Assembly: GCF_001039355.2 (NCBI RefSeq)
Contig: NW_019775421.1
Location: forward strand, 99,847-163,846
Reading direction: 5' to 3'
From: Lingula anatina
Lineage: Eukaryota; Brachiopoda; Lingulata; Lingulida; Lingulidae
DNA: 64,000 nt
Position numbers and translations under genes: made by a program. The notes below the pieces were generated by a model. It was not told the origin of the DNA, did not search any database, and saw only the letters and a program-made list of their open reading frames with translations. Shown piece after piece: positions 12,141-23,580 of the stretch (position 1 is the stretch's first letter; each line of letters opens with the position of its first letter).

Positions 12141-12540
12141 CCTCATTCTTCCGAGCGCTCCCAGTTATGATCAACACACACTTGATTTCTTTATATTTTG
12201 AAAGTAGCCATCTCATACTTTAGGTTGGACATTCTAAATAAATTCAAACGCGTAAGATTACTTTGTCAAGAAAAAATAACATGGAAACTGCAGTAGGCCT
12301 ACTACATATGACTTTCCATGGAACACGCTGTCTGACTGTCTGCCTATTACACCGCTGTCAAATCCCGGCTGATAGTATTTGTTACCTCGACGCGCTTAAA
12401 ACTGGTAAGGAAGGCTGCTTTGATCGTGTTTTTAACAGCTTTCTGTGGTTTAGTAAGGTAAGATCGGACGTTGAGTTCCCCCTCGCTCTATTGACTCATT
12501 ATTAAGTATTGTAAGCTATGTCTGCTAGTATAGTTCATAA
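11780..12540 (+). repeat. dispersed repeat R1, long copy 1
   Basis: Collinear with 57,630-58,290. Shared blocks in order are TACGGCT-TACCCTG, GAAATTCACTTCCC, a (TC)n(AC)n microsatellite (12,077-12,138 here), CTCCCA-TTATGATCA, AGGTT-GACATTCTAAATAAAT, TCAAGAAAAAATAA and CTTTCCATGGAACA-GCTGTCTGACTGTCTG. The last block and what follows also recur in the 14.9-16.3 and 43.8-48.6 kb fields. No protein is supported. The 80-codon frame at 12,263 is repeat sequence. Confidence 0.8.
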
Positions 12541-12579
12541 GTAGCGAACTTTTATCTCATATAATTTATTAATTACCGC

Positions 12580-13200
12580 AGACATAAAACCCAACAGTGA
12601 AAGTTGGGTAGTAGAAGGCTACTGCAAACGACTCCCCTTGGTTCACGCTGTCTGACTGACTGCCATGTTAATACACTGCTGTCACAAACATCTGCTGATA
12701 GTATGTAACCTCGCCGCGCTTAATACTAGTACTAGGTATGTGTGTATCAGTTATCAGCCTCGAGTGCTTTCATAGCCTTCTGTGATTTGGTCGGACATAA
12801 AACTTAAAGGTAAAATTTAGGTAATTAGTACCACCAGCGTGTACGCTGGCGGTACTCATGGTTTTAGTCCCGACCCGTCTCGTCCGGCACCGCCGGCTCC
12901 GTAAGCTCCGCCGGCTCCGCGTACTGGCGCCGGATACAAGTCACCGTTACCGCTTCTCCTCCTAGACCGCAAGGACCCCTGTCCCCATCTCTTGGATTTA
13001 GGTCACATATAACCTCAACTTGAACCCCCAGGTTTTTTTGTCTCAGTCGGTACGTTGACCTGGGCGTGACGCTCCTTGAAATGCACCCTTGTCAAAATTT
13101 TTGAAAATTCAATGCCAATTATCTACCCTACGGAAGGAATTATGGGAAAATTTTCTACAGACGGCTTTCCAAAAGTCATATGTGTAGATTTCAAATATGC
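12580..13200 (+). repeat. R1-type tail plus GC-rich segment with an inverted repeat
   Basis: 12,590-12,810 is another diverged R1 piece ending in TTTGGTCGGACATAAAACTT. The interval 12,827-12,856 is a near-perfect palindrome (AGTACCACCAGCG / CGCTGGCGGTACT). It is followed at 12,870-12,960 by a GC-rich patch with repeated CCGCCGGCTCCG, unlike the AT-rich surroundings. 12,990-13,200 shows nothing recognisable. Confidence 0.6.
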
Positions 13201-13209
13201 CCTTGGATT

Positions 13210-14340
13210 TGACCTTTGACCTTTATTTCAAGGTCAAACGGGCCAAAATTTTCAAAAAAATGAAATTTTTTACGAAAAAAAATATTATTTGCACTGTTAT
13301 TCAGACACTACACAGACTTAACCAATAATTATATTGGAAAGTGTTACCCTTTGGGTCATCTTTCATCTCTGTGAATTTGGGGTCAATCGGTGCATTTTCA
13401 CAGGAGTAGCGGCCATAAAATACCGAAAATGAAAACTGTCTCTAATTCGGGAACCGTTAATGCTAGCGACCCGTTCTTTTTTGCATTTTGTAGAGCATGT
13501 AAAGCCCAACACTGAGAGTGGTCTCCGTTTTTTTGTATTTCATACGGTTTTCGTGTTATGCTGTATTAAAAAGTACTTTGTGGTGGCACATTTTTGTAAC
13601 TCAGAATTGTAACATTTAGTCCCTTATATCTCCAAAACTGGCAGAGATAGGTCAATAGTTATTATTTAAGTTGAATAGGAAGTCATTTACTTGCAATCTA
13701 GATGTGAGCTTGAAATTGACCTTTGACCTACTTTTCACCATGAACTGAACTTTGCAAATTTTTGTTCCCTTTTATCTCCAAAACTGGCAGAGATAGGTCA
13801 ATAGTTACTATTGAACTTGAATAGGAAGTCACATACTGGCAATTTAACAGTGACCTTAAAATTGACCTTTGACCTACTTTTCACCATGAATTGAACTTTG
13901 CCAATTTTTGTTCCCTTTAATCTCCAAAACTGGCAGAGATAGGTCCATAGTTACTATTGAACTTAAATAGGAAGTCATGAACTGGCAATTTACTGTGACC
14001 TTTAAATTGACCTTTGACCTTCCTTTTACTATGAACTGAACTTAGCAAATTTTCGTTCACCTTTATCTTCAAAACTGACAGATAGGTCCATAGTTACTAT
14101 TGAACTTGAATAGGAAGTAATACACTAGCAATCTGTGACCTTGAAATTGACCTTTGACCTACTTTTTATGATGAACTGCTTTTTGCATGTTTTCTGGCCT
14201 TTAAATCTGCAAAATTGGCAAAGAAATGTCCATGGTTGCTATTGAACTTGAATAGAAATTCATATACTATGATATTGAAATTGACCTTTGACCTACTTTT
14301 TCACCATGAACTGAGCTTTGCATATTTTCTTGCCTCTCAT
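13210..14340 (+). repeat. tandem repeat, ~140-bp monomer, carrying DR1 sites
   Basis: About five diverged copies between ~13,600 and 14,340 of a unit with GACCTTGAAATTGACCTTTG, CACCATGAACTGAACTTTGC, ATCTCCAAAACTGGCAGAGA and ACTATTGAACTTGAATAGGA. TGACCTTTGACCT occurs perfectly at 13,210, 13,717, 13,863, 14,008, 14,148 and 14,282, the last five spaced 146, 145, 140 and 134 bp. Its complement AGGTCAAAGGTCA is the textbook DR1 element bound by HNF4, RXR and COUP-TF class receptors. Whether it functions is unknown. Confidence 0.85.
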
Positions 14341-14344
14341 ATCT

Positions 14345-16565
14345 TTAAATCTAGCAGAGATGTGCCCATTGTTTCCCCTAGGTTTTCTCTTTTGTCAGCA
14401 TATATGCACCATTGACAACACATTTCAAGGAAAACCAATAGGCCTTTTGTCTAGAGAATACAGTAGTGAGCAAGGGTAGGAAAATGCAAGTCAATTTGAA
14501 AATCTGCTTGATTGTATCATTTTTAGTTATATTTTTTGCATATTTTGAGAACTCTTGTTGATTGCATCTTATAGAGCTTGTCAAACACCAGACTGGTGAT
14601 GGTGTCCCATTTAGGAGGGGGGGGGGGTCCATACGAATACGCTTACTCCAGCTGGTGGTACAATATCTGGAGGCGGTATTGCCTCTCTGATCCTCTAGTT
14701 CTTTGCTGTGTTCTCATCATGTGGCAAACATTTTCAATCAATCTTTGACGCGTTCAATCACACACTCACACGCACACCCGTGCGCGCACGCACACACACG
14801 CACATCCGTGCACGCGCGCACACAAGCACACACACGCGTAAACAAACACGTAACGGTGAAGATAAATACAAACCTGTTCATACACAGAAGGGCTTCATCT
14901 ACACAAGCATGTGAACGCATACTCACATCACACAAAGCAGTGAGCGCCGGTATTACAATCTAACAATCGCTAACAACTTGTTTTAATATTTCACTTAATG
15001 TAGTCGTTTCTTTAAAAAACAAGAACATTTCCTTGGTGAATCTAAACACTTTGGATTCTCTTGTCAAGATGAAAAACAATAAACATGGAATAAATAGTAC
15101 TACATGTACATACGGCTTTCCATGGAACACGCTGTCTGACTGTCTGTTAAGGTATTACAACGCTGTCACAACACCGGCTGATAGTATATGTTACCTCCAC
15201 GCACTTCCACCAATAAACTGGTAAGGTAGCCTGACTCATGCCTTTAAAGCTTTCGGTGATTTGGTCCGATCGTACATAGTAGCCGGGGGGAATCCCAAAT
15301 ACACTTTAAAGGCACGAGTCAGGCTACTACCTTTTCTCTTTAGAATCATTCCGAAGACAAAGTGGGTTTATCTAGAGTGAAGCATTCCAAAGACAAAGGG
15401 GTGTATCTAGGGTGTCGCATTGTTAACACCCGACAGGGGACAATCGGTATGGGGAGAGTGCATATTTATATTGAAGTCTATGATAGCTTATGGGTATCAG
15501 TAATCAAAGCGTATTGGGAATTCCACCTGTACAATACGAGAGACGTAAGTCCGATCGGACTAAATCATTGAAAGCTAAAATACCATTTAAATTGGATGAG
15601 TTTTTAGGGAACTCATTTAATCTGTCACTAACGGTATTCATGGCGAATGTTCTATGATATAGTCGATTAAAACAGTACTTCATAAGATTGTTTCCAGTTA
15701 AATGTGTATCTGTACGTTTGTGACAACGATCTGCTGAATTTTAACACTTTTGCACCTCCCCCCTCTCTCACACTCAAGCATACCCGTTCACAATCAAACA
15801 CACACACGCAGTCGTGCACACACACGTACACACACACCTAAGTTAACAAACACATGTAGAAGCAGATAAATACAAACATGATACTGAACTACACATGCAC
15901 AAGCACGCGCATGCACATTTCAATCACACGCAGGAACGAACGCTAATATTAACGATCGACTAACACACGACAATAGCTTGGTAATATTTCAAGAAATGTG
16001 ATCGTTGTTTAAAATAGGACATTTTCTTAGTAAATACATGTATAATAACGTTATATTTCTTTGTCAATAAAAATAATTAACATGGAATTAATAGTAATAC
16101 ATACGTCTTTCCATTGAACACACTGTCTGACTGTCTGCCATGTTATTGCTATCCCGGCTGAGTGAATGTTACCTCCACGTGCTTAAAACAGATACTGTAC
16201 GGTTACCTGCCTCGTGCACGCGCTTTTATAGCTTTCTATGGTTTGGCCCGATCGGGCGCTGGGCCGCTTTACCATGTCATGAGGGAAAACCTCTCAAATC
16301 TTTACTATATGACCCGATCGTGCTTATCATTGTACATGAAAGTGGGAATGCCCTATTTGCTGTAACTACTGTTGAACAGGCCTGTGACGATATGGTTTGC
16401 AATTATCAAACATACAGATTATCGGTTGATGGTTGGACTTCATGTAGAAAAGCGTTCACACAATTTGTGACTGTTCCTGTCTCAAAACGTACGGCTGTTA
16501 TATCTCAAATATTGTAAACCTGTAGCTTTGTGAAATCGATTTCAATCTTGAGTGCACCTTTTACG

Positions 16566-16633
<68 letters not shown>

Positions 16634-16660
16634 CACGCGGACAATGAAAATAATTGACTC
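14345..16660 (+). repeat. R1-family and microsatellite field
   Basis: No gene. G-run at ~14,619. Alternating (CA)n/(CG) tracts at 14,760-14,850 and 15,770-15,840, and (TC)n(AC)n at 16,565-16,640. R1 blocks CTTTCCATGGAACACGCTG and TGACTGTCTG recur at ~15,115 and ~16,110. A perfect GTCCGATCGGAC lies at 15,549-15,560 and a variant (GGCCCGATCGGGC) near 16,245. The frames at 14,703-14,963 and 16,140-16,517 are repeat-derived. Confidence 0.7.
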
Positions 16661-16779
16661 CAGTCATGAGTGAGTGTCCGATACAGCCTCATATGTAACA
16701 TATTTTACCATTTTATTTCCCTCCAGTCCTGGTTATATCTATGCAGTCACACACCAAACTAGGAAAGTCCCCTGTACGG

Positions 16780-17225
16780 CACAAGAGGTAGACAATGCAG
16801 CTGAGTTTGACAGCTCCGCCGGTTGCACGATTGTCGTCATCGGACCACGTGACCACGTAGCTCCCCCCTCTTCTTCCGTTTCTCTGTCCGTGTCGTCAAC
16901 AGCGTGCTTTGTTAATTGCGCTTCCTCGCTGCTTGATGCACCGTGGTCGTCTTCGTCAAAAGGAAGTATAATATCATCGTCACCTTGGTCAGAGTCAAAT
17001 GTCCCTTGTTGCAGTGGGATGGTTCTGTGTGTAGATGATTTAACCAAGCTGTGTATTAAATCATCACACGTTTCACAATACAGCAAAGCAAATGAAGGAT
17101 AACAATCCTGGCAAACGGCAGCTGCATTGGCTTTACAATGGTCAATTAACCTACACTGGCAGGTGTATTTTTTGGGTCCTTTAACTTTTAGTTTTATTGT
17201 TCCTTCTGAAATGTTTACCTTCTAC
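16780..17225 (-). pseudogene. relic of B-box gene-family paralog, zinc unit 4 plus acidic linker
   Basis: The minus strand from ~17,220 down reads GPKKYTCQCR, then KANAAAVCQDCYPSFALLYC, then ETCDDLIHSLVKSSTHRTIP, LQQGTF and an acidic Ser-rich linker ending at PAELSNSAAL. This parallels unit 4 of the intact genes (YICQCRVRVHC...LICQTCDDFIHGDRLSRHRRIPLQQGT). It is in frame for over 110 codons, so a more distant paralog rather than a recent copy. No C-terminal domain follows. Confidence 0.7.
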
Positions 17226-17229
17226 CTAA

Positions 17230-17880
17230 TAATATAAAGTATACATAGAGACAATAAAAAAAAGACATATCTAACTAATATATATTAAAAAAATAAAAAT
17301 AATAATAATGGATACGTTGAGGACGAATATGCACAATTTCTTTATACCTTAAACTATTCTAAGAGTAACTGATGATAATAATATCAATACCGTAATTGCT
17401 CTGTCTCCGTCTGAAGACAGGCTGCCTTGTAAGGTGACAGGAACAGGAGGTGGATGTGATCTCGGAGAGTTACCCAACCTGTGCCGTAGTAATCATTTTG
17501 TTGGCAAAGGCAATAATCAACCTCTGCTGCTAGGGCACCTCTGCTAGTCTTCAGGGCCAACCTTGTAGCACAGTTTGTAATGTTGCCGTGGCCACAGGAG
17601 AACGCTCTCTCCATCTGATCTATCCATTCATGGGTTTTAGAAGGGACTGTTCCATCGCAGGGATGAAACAGATCTGATAAGTCTTGCAGAGAATGTCTTT
17701 CCCTCTCTTCTGCCCATCGGAGTCCTTGTCTGTCAGCCTCTACGTGTCTCTGCTCCGTCAGTTGGGGGATGTTCTCGATCAATGCGTGGAACTGTTCCTA
17801 AGACTTTTTTTTTCTGGTATTTCTTTTTCGCGTTCACTAAGCCCAGGTCCTGGCGAGCTAAGCCACTGTAAAGATAGTAC
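17230..17880 (-). pseudogene. retroelement Gag-like ORF, copy 2
   Basis: Frame 17,384-17,782 is the longest continuous version (132 codons) of the Gag-like family. It has HVEADRQGLRWAEERERHSL, SDLFHPCDGTVPSKTHEWID, LALKTSRGALAAEV, CLCQQNDYYGTG and LSPYKAACLQTE. The ATG at the family start has been lost (AGT-C in place of ATGTC), so this copy is also broken upstream. Its 5' side adjoins the LTR-like region at 17,880-18,300. Confidence 0.6.
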
Positions 17881-18300
17881 CTTTACTTTTCAATGTTCTT
17901 GGATAACGCAATGATGGTTTGGCCATGTGAATGTTGGGGCAGGGTCTTTTGGGCTTTATGAACCAAAAAAACCACAACCTCAATGGTGAAGTTTCTTATT
18001 AATTTAATAAATTGTTAAATGGGGGAATAACCCACGATGCGTGTGCTTGTTAAAGCTAACTGTCCCCTTCCTTGTATCTAGTTAACTCTACGTGACCGCG
18101 ACGTATTCCCCTACAGAGTAAACTTGCTCAACTCGATTCAGAACTAGAACTGAACTCTCGTCTCTATATATCAAATCATCACCAAATCAATCTTTTATAT
18201 ATACAGGCGGTCCCCCTCTGGTAAAGTTAAATAGTACTTTATGATTTATCATATTGTATAATAAGTGTTCAATGAAATTGTTACTGTACTTCTAATGACG
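17880..18300 (-). promoter_or_regulatory. LTR-like leader with TATA box (retroelement promoter), copy 1
   Basis: A ~410-bp block directly 5' of Gag-like copy 2, repeated 5' of copy 3 at 19,590-19,990. On the minus strand it contains TATATATAAAAG (plus 18,192-18,203), then a GAGACGAGAGTTC initiator-like stretch, an AATAAG/ATTAAA-containing region and a short leader into the ORF. That order fits U3-R-U5. I could not define LTR termini or a primer-binding site, so LTR is an inference. Confidence 0.45.
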
Positions 18301-18790
18301 TAGGAGGGTGACCCTCAAGATTGTCCATCCACTGGTTCCCAGAGATCAAAGCATTGTTTCTCATAAAGGTGGGAACTCTTAGTACTGTCCATCCACTTGT
18401 TGTCCTATAGTCAATTAATAGAACAAACCACACAAACTATGCCTTTGTCTTAGGTCTAATTTCAAAATTAAAAATAAAATTGCATCAAAGAATTATTAAA
18501 ATATTTAAAATTAAGTCAAAATATATAATTGAAATTCATTTTAACTTTACAACGTATGTTTTGGGTTCATAAACATGACTTTTTATCATTGTTTGGTTTG
18601 TTAATTATATCTTCTGATAGAATGTTGTTTATAAATTTGTATGGACTTCTCTGTCGTGTTTGCAACAAAATTTTGCACAAAGTTTGTGTTCACCATCCAA
18701 ACAGACTTTTACTGCTTTGGATTTGCATATGCCACATTTGTCATTATTTCTATTATTTTCTGTTTCTTCAAGGAGCTCGCCTGAGACACT
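18300..18790 (-). pseudogene. degraded relic resembling B-box gene unit 3
   Basis: 18,540-18,790 retains scattered blocks shared with 20,360-20,660 and with unit 3 of the intact genes. These include GCAACAAAATTTTGCACAAA, GTTTGTGTTCACCATCCAAA and TTTCTTCAAGGAGCTC. All frames are interrupted. 18,300-18,540 shows nothing recognisable. Confidence 0.4.
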
Positions 18791-19590
18791 CCTCACTATT
18801 CTTTTTTATTGCAGAAAATAGAATGAATAACTATACAATTGTAAGTCAACTAATAAAATAATTAATTATCGATACCTGAAGTGACACACAGGATCATATA
18901 CTGAGAGAAACAGAAAAAAAAACAAAGACAATAATATAAAGTATACATAGAGCCAAAAAAAAGACACATCTAACTAATATATATTTAAAAAAAAAATAAT
19001 AATAATGGATACATTGAGGACTAATACGCACAATTTCTTTTTACCTGAAACTATTCTAAGAGTAACTGATGATACTTATAATAATGATAATAATATCAAT
19101 GCCAAAGTTGCTCCATCTCTGTCTGAAGACATAAGGTGACAGGAACGAGTAGTGGATGTGATCTCGGAGGGTTACCCTACCTGTGCCATAGTAATCATTT
19201 TGTTGGCAAAGGCAATAATCAACCTCTGCCGCTAAGGCACCTCTGCTAGTCTTCAGGGCCAACCTTTTAGCACAGTTTGTAATGTTGCCATGGCCACAGG
19301 AGATCGCTTTCTCCATCTGATCTATCCATTCAAGGGTTTTAGAATGGACTGTTCCATCGCAGGGATGAACCAGATCTGATAAGTCTTGCAGAGAAGTCTT
19401 TCCCTCTCTTCTGCCCATCGGAGTCCTTGTCTGTCAGCCTCCATCTGTCTCTGCTCCGTCAGCTGGCAGATGTTCTCGATCAACGAGTGGAACTGTTCCT
19501 GAGACATCTTTTCTTTTCTGGTCTTTCTTTTTTGCGTTCACTAAGCCCAGGTCCTGGTGAGCTAAGCCGCTGTAAAGATAGTACCTTTAC
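18790..19590 (-). pseudogene. retroelement Gag-like ORF, copy 3
   Basis: Two overlapping minus-strand frames (19,322-19,507 and 19,056-19,418) together cover the family. The first begins MSQEQFHSLIENICQLTEQR, the only copy with both the ATG and the first codons preserved. A frameshift around 19,390-19,400 separates it from SDLVHPCDGTVHSKTLEWID and the rest. The AT-rich downstream module at 18,790-19,050 (ATTGCAGAAAATAGAATGAA, GATACATTGAGGACTAATAC) is the same as after the other copies. Confidence 0.6.
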
Positions 19591-19990
19591 TTTTCAATGT
19601 TCTTGGATAACGCGATGATGGTTTGGCCATACGAATGTTGCGGCACGGTCTTTTGGGCTTCATGAACCAAAGAAAACCACAACGTCACTGGTGAAGTTTC
19701 TTATTAATTTAATAAATCATTAAATGGGGGAATACCCTTGGTGCGTTTCCTTGTTAACGCTAACTGTCCCCTTCCTTGTATCTAGTTAACTCTACGTGAC
19801 CGCGACGTATTCCCCTACAGAGTAAACAATCCAAGAATTTAATACTAACTCTCGTCTCTATCTCTCTATATATCAAATCATCACCAAATCAGTCTTTTAT
19901 ACATACAGTCCCCCTCTGGCAAAGTTGAATGGTACTTTGATTTATCATATTGTATAAGTGTTCCATGAAATTGTTACTGTCCTTCTAATG
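19590..19990 (-). promoter_or_regulatory. LTR-like leader with TATA box, copy 2
   Basis: Second copy of the 17,880-18,300 block, placed identically upstream of Gag-like copy 3. The TATA region is altered (TGTATAAAAG on the minus strand). It is followed at 19,990-20,045 by a C-run (plus strand TTCCCCCCCCCCCC-like). Two copies at the same position relative to the ORF support a retroelement 5' region. Confidence 0.45.
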
Positions 19991-20309
19991 ATTCCCCCCA
20001 CTTTTATTTAAAGAGCCGAAATAGGGTAAGTTCCCCCCCCCCCACAGTAATTAACAATACATGTTTGAACATGTAAAAAATATTTTCCAATAACAATGAC
20101 CTCCAGCCTTTAGACTGATGTTAATGCTAACAACATCACAGCAGTGTTAATCAATGTATCTGTAAATAATATATAGATAAATAATGAATGATAATCAAAT
20201 TAATGAGAAAGGTAAATATACTGATGGTAACTTTCATAGCTCCGATGATCTCCCGGATCAGGAAGAGGAGCTGGGGCTTCAGTGAAATTTGAATTTTGCT
20301 TTAGAATTT

Positions 20310-20740
20310 AATACTAAGAAATGGTAATTTTTTCATAATTTTCCAGAATTGACCAAAGTTTGCTTTTGGACTCGCAAATAAATGCTACAGTGAAATGTTG
20401 GCCATACGTCTCTGAAACACGCCAACATGTCTGCGACAAAATTTTTAGCAAATCTTCTTTTTTTGCAATCAAGACACGCCATATCCATGAGAGAATTACA
20501 TTTAATATGTCTATGAACACCCCTCCAAGTATTATTTTGTAATTCAAACAAAGTCCGTATTCACAATTGAAACAAATGGCGTCAGCCTGGGAATTGCAGT
20601 CACCATATCTATGAACAACTCTCTATGCGGCATTTTGTAATGCATTGTCTGTGTCTTCAAGGAGCTCTTCTGTTGACCCTGTCTGGGTCAGATGACTCAA
20701 GGGAACATGACAAGAACATGCAACTTCAAAAATGTTCTTC
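20310..20740 (-). pseudogene. relic of B-box gene family, unit 3 with flanking linker
   Basis: The minus strand shows LQNNTWRGVH then, after a frame change, CLDC and a PTFHCSI-like end. This matches LQNNTRRGVHICADC...CLDCEH...PSFHFRIKLSDG of the intact genes. Upstream (20,640-20,740) parallels the SPEELSVDTNIVL linker. Frameshifts and a stop make it non-coding. Confidence 0.65.
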
Positions 20741-20744
20741 TTTT

Positions 20745-20960
20745 CCACATTTATGGCAAAATTTTTCCACATGCAGGACATTTAGGTTCTTTTCCCCAGA
20801 GTCCAGTTCCATTGCATCTGTAACATCGTACATGTACACTGCCCTGACCACTGCTAGAAAATTGTACATGAAGACCTGTCTTAGGTTTTACAGCTATAGA
20901 TTTCAGCATATGATTTACATTTTCAGTTGCAACGACATTCAAATTCTTTTACTGTTGGTC
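20745..20960 (-). pseudogene. Ty3/Gypsy nucleocapsid zinc-knuckle fragment
   Basis: The minus frame contains SVHVRCYRCNGTGLWGKEP followed by KCPACGK. The CYRC-GTG-W-K-PKCPA pattern is typical of the nucleocapsid end of Gag in Mag-like Ty3/Gypsy elements; DnaJ-type CxxCxGxG is the alternative. It lies next to a Gypsy RT fragment on the same strand, which favours the retroelement reading. Confidence 0.5.
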
Positions 20961-21185
20961 TAGGCTGTGAGGCCCACTCACTCTTCCCTACTTTTTACTC
21001 CTTGGGCATCCAATCTAATTTTTCTTCCACTTGCTGTCTGAGTGCTTAGGGCACTGGCCTTGCTTTACAAGATATAGGTTTAGCCCCTTCTTGCAATTTG
21101 ATGTCAGCTTTGAATGATGTCACTCTTCCTAATGTTTTGTCGAAAACTGGTGATTCCATTAATTCTTAGTGTCTTTTTGGGCTGA
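20960..21185 (-). pseudogene. Ty3/Gypsy reverse transcriptase N-terminal fragment
   Basis: One minus-strand frame reads FKADIKLQEGAKPISCKARP, then VP, a stop, ALRQQVEEKLD, a further stop and SEWASQPRP. These are the blocks at the start of Gypsy RT (L-EGAKP-F-KARPVPYAL, VE-ELDRLE, SEWA-PIVPV). Two in-frame stops and a missing core show it is dead. Just downstream on the minus strand the frame continues PTVKEFECRC, resembling PTVKGFETQC of the B-box genes. Confidence 0.75.
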
Positions 21186-21568
21186 ACATTTTCCATGCTA
21201 CATATGCGATTCTTTTTTAACATCTTTATTCTCTTAAAAGGTTAAATATTACTAAAGTAAAATTAAAGATGGTAAGTCGCCGAAGCATTATAAGCTAACC
21301 CTTGAAATATCAAGTCATTAAGTTAGATTTAAAAAGAAACTAATAAATAATAATAATTTTTAAAATATTATATTTAAAGAAAAGACTAGTCACAAATATA
21401 TAATATATATAATATATATACAAATATATACTAATACTGATAAAAGACAAGTAAACTAATGCAAACATATAAAATAATAACTTAAAAATGACTTATGACT
21501 CCAGAACGATGGGTCAGAAAATCAGAAGGGGCATCCTGGCTTGAAACTGTCGCAGTACAATAATAATA
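21186..21568. other. AT-rich stretch without features
   Basis: Mostly AT, with TA-rich simple sequence near 21,395-21,430. No coding frame or repeat I can assign. The segment at 21,490-21,560 (CAGAACGATGGGTCAGAAAA...) recurs near 23,050-23,110. Confidence 0.6.
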
Positions 21569-22065
21569 CTACTGTACATTACCCACTAGTTTGCTAACAG
21601 GCATCTTCACTGGACTTAAAAGTAACTCTATTAGGGCTTCCTTCTTCTTTTTACTTCTCCTTGTATTGTACTTTAAAAAAAGTTGTTTTTTTCTTTGTTG
21701 ATTGGTAAGGTTTTGTGATTTTTTTGGCTGTGTTAAGTAGCAAAGTGATTGCAAATGAATATTTGTTTTACATTTTTGTTTGCACAATTCAAACACCACA
21801 TCGGCTGTTTCGTGACATCCTTCTAGATGGATGCTGCTTCCGATGTTTGACCATTTGCTGATTCAGTTGGCATAATATGCTGTTTGATCATCACTGCATG
21901 ACACTAAGTTGAGGACAAGTCCTTTTCTATAAACGCCACACTCTCTGGTGAGAGACTGTAGTCAGTGTTATTTCCTTGTTGGGCTTCTTCCTGACCAAAT
22001 CTTGGATATGTTGATTTGATGACTTTCAGACACGTTGGGCTGAATAAAGAGCCTAGTGCCTGTTA
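21569..22065 (-). pseudogene. relic of B-box gene family: exon 1 joined directly to zinc unit 5
   Basis: Minus strand 22,050-21,830 matches exon 1 of the intact genes (VSESHQ, FGQEEAQQGN, DYSLSPES, GQTSEAAS), with a stop after EKDLSST. It then runs without an intron into HLEGCHETADVVFELCKQK and the rest of unit 5 (21,569-21,820). Units 1-4 and the intron are missing. The join lies at EAAS/IHLEGC. This could be a deletion or an aberrantly spliced retrocopy. Confidence 0.6.
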
Positions 22066-23580
22066 ATATGATTGAAGGTGTTTCTTCGTCCAGATTTTCC
22101 ATTTCTACTGATCGACGTAGGCTAGGTAAACAATGTAAATAATATTATGTTTCAAACCTTATGCACTATTAAATGGACCTCATTAAGTCCAGAATTATGG
22201 GGTTTACAATATTTTCACTTTTTACCTGTCAAGTTGTCCGAAGCTACTTTCAGTGATATCGTTCCCCAACCACAGCAGATGCTTGTTCTACTTCAGCAGA
22301 TGGCTGATGGTATTTCTCCCCCTCCTCTGGCAGATGTTCTTGCCATTGCCATTTCTGAAAATTTAAATTCACTAATACTGATAAAAGACAAGTAAACTAA
22401 TGCAAACATAAAACAATAATTTTCAAAAAAAAGTCATGTTAAAATTAGCAATTGAGAATTTTGGCCTCAATGACACTTTTTTGACATTTCCAACAATGAT
22501 TTGGTTTTAACAAGGAAATTTCTGAGTTGGACACAACTTGTACCCCAATAACATTTAGTCTTGAGCAGCCCCTTTGATTTATAATTATAAGAAATTAAGA
22601 CAAGAAATATTGCTAGTTTAGGATTAACAGTATTTTACAGCACCTTACATGTACATAAGTTCTGAGGAAAGGAAACATTAAATCCAAGCCAGTCTGTAAA
22701 AATATAAGGGTTACAAAAACAACAGGTTTACAGTATGTAAAATTACTACACAATAATTACCTTTCAGAAGCTCTTTCACCATCTCTAAGTTGCCCTTGGT
22801 TTCCAATTTCAATGCCCGAATTTCTCTGTATTTAGTCAAAATATCCTCTTGCACTTTCCTAGCTTTTGACCCAACCGTCCCTTTAAGTTTTGCAGCATCA
22901 GCCTGGGTTCATGTTCAAAGTTCCATGTTCAAGCGGATATTTTCTGTTTTTAAATAAAGCGCAAGATGCAGTTAACTGTGTTTTGAACAATTTGTTTCGA
23001 CTTTTAAGACCACCACATCACTTTACAACATACCGTGTTTAAGTGGACCTTATGACTCCAGAACAATGGGTCAGAAAATCAGAAGGGCATCCTGGCTAGA
23101 AACTGTTGCAGTACAATAATCACGGTGCTGTACATTACCGGCATCTTCACTGGACTTAGAAGTAACTCTATAAGGGCTTCTTTCTTCTTTTTACTTCTCC
23201 TTGTATTGTACTTTTTTAAAAATTTTTTCGCAAATTCTATTTACATGAGAATGAATAGTCTTTTCCGGCAAAAAGCTGACAGGAGTGATAAAAGGTATTA
23301 CACCACGCAGTAAGAATGTCATACTGACTACTGCAGACCCTTCAATTGTGATTGACTGTGTTAATTGGTGAAACATTTGTTGCAAAAAAGAACCATTGGA
23401 TGTGTTTTCTTACTTGCACATGTGAGGGTGTTTGCACCAGAAACTATGTATTTTGATGTTTTCTGTGAAATTATCTCAGCGCCAATGTAAGAAATATTAT
23501 TTTCTTCCACTTTTCCTGCAAGATGCACTTAACTTCCCCTAGTTTTGAGTTAACTTATTAAAATCTTTTTGCCCAGCACG
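22066..23580. other. sparse region with one possible minus-strand exon
   Basis: 22,761-22,902 (minus) is open and flanked by CCCAG/GCTGAT and GAAAG/GTAATT. It encodes ADAAKLKGTVGSKARKVQED and a Lys/Glu-rich helix, length 142 nt. I do not recognise it. The upstream tract is not strongly pyrimidine-rich, so an exon is only possible. The rest is AT-rich. 23,045-23,180 repeats part of 21,490-21,660. Confidence 0.35.

Noticed and set aside
14703-14963. His/Thr-rich frames over (CA)n tracts (also 45,311, 46,025, 47,673, 48,312)
   Set aside because: Translations of microsatellite DNA; both strands are open because the repeat lacks stops.
20745-20960. DnaJ-type CxxCxGxG zinc domain
   Set aside because: Only one such motif, followed by KCPACGK and next to Gypsy RT; a nucleocapsid knuckle fits better.
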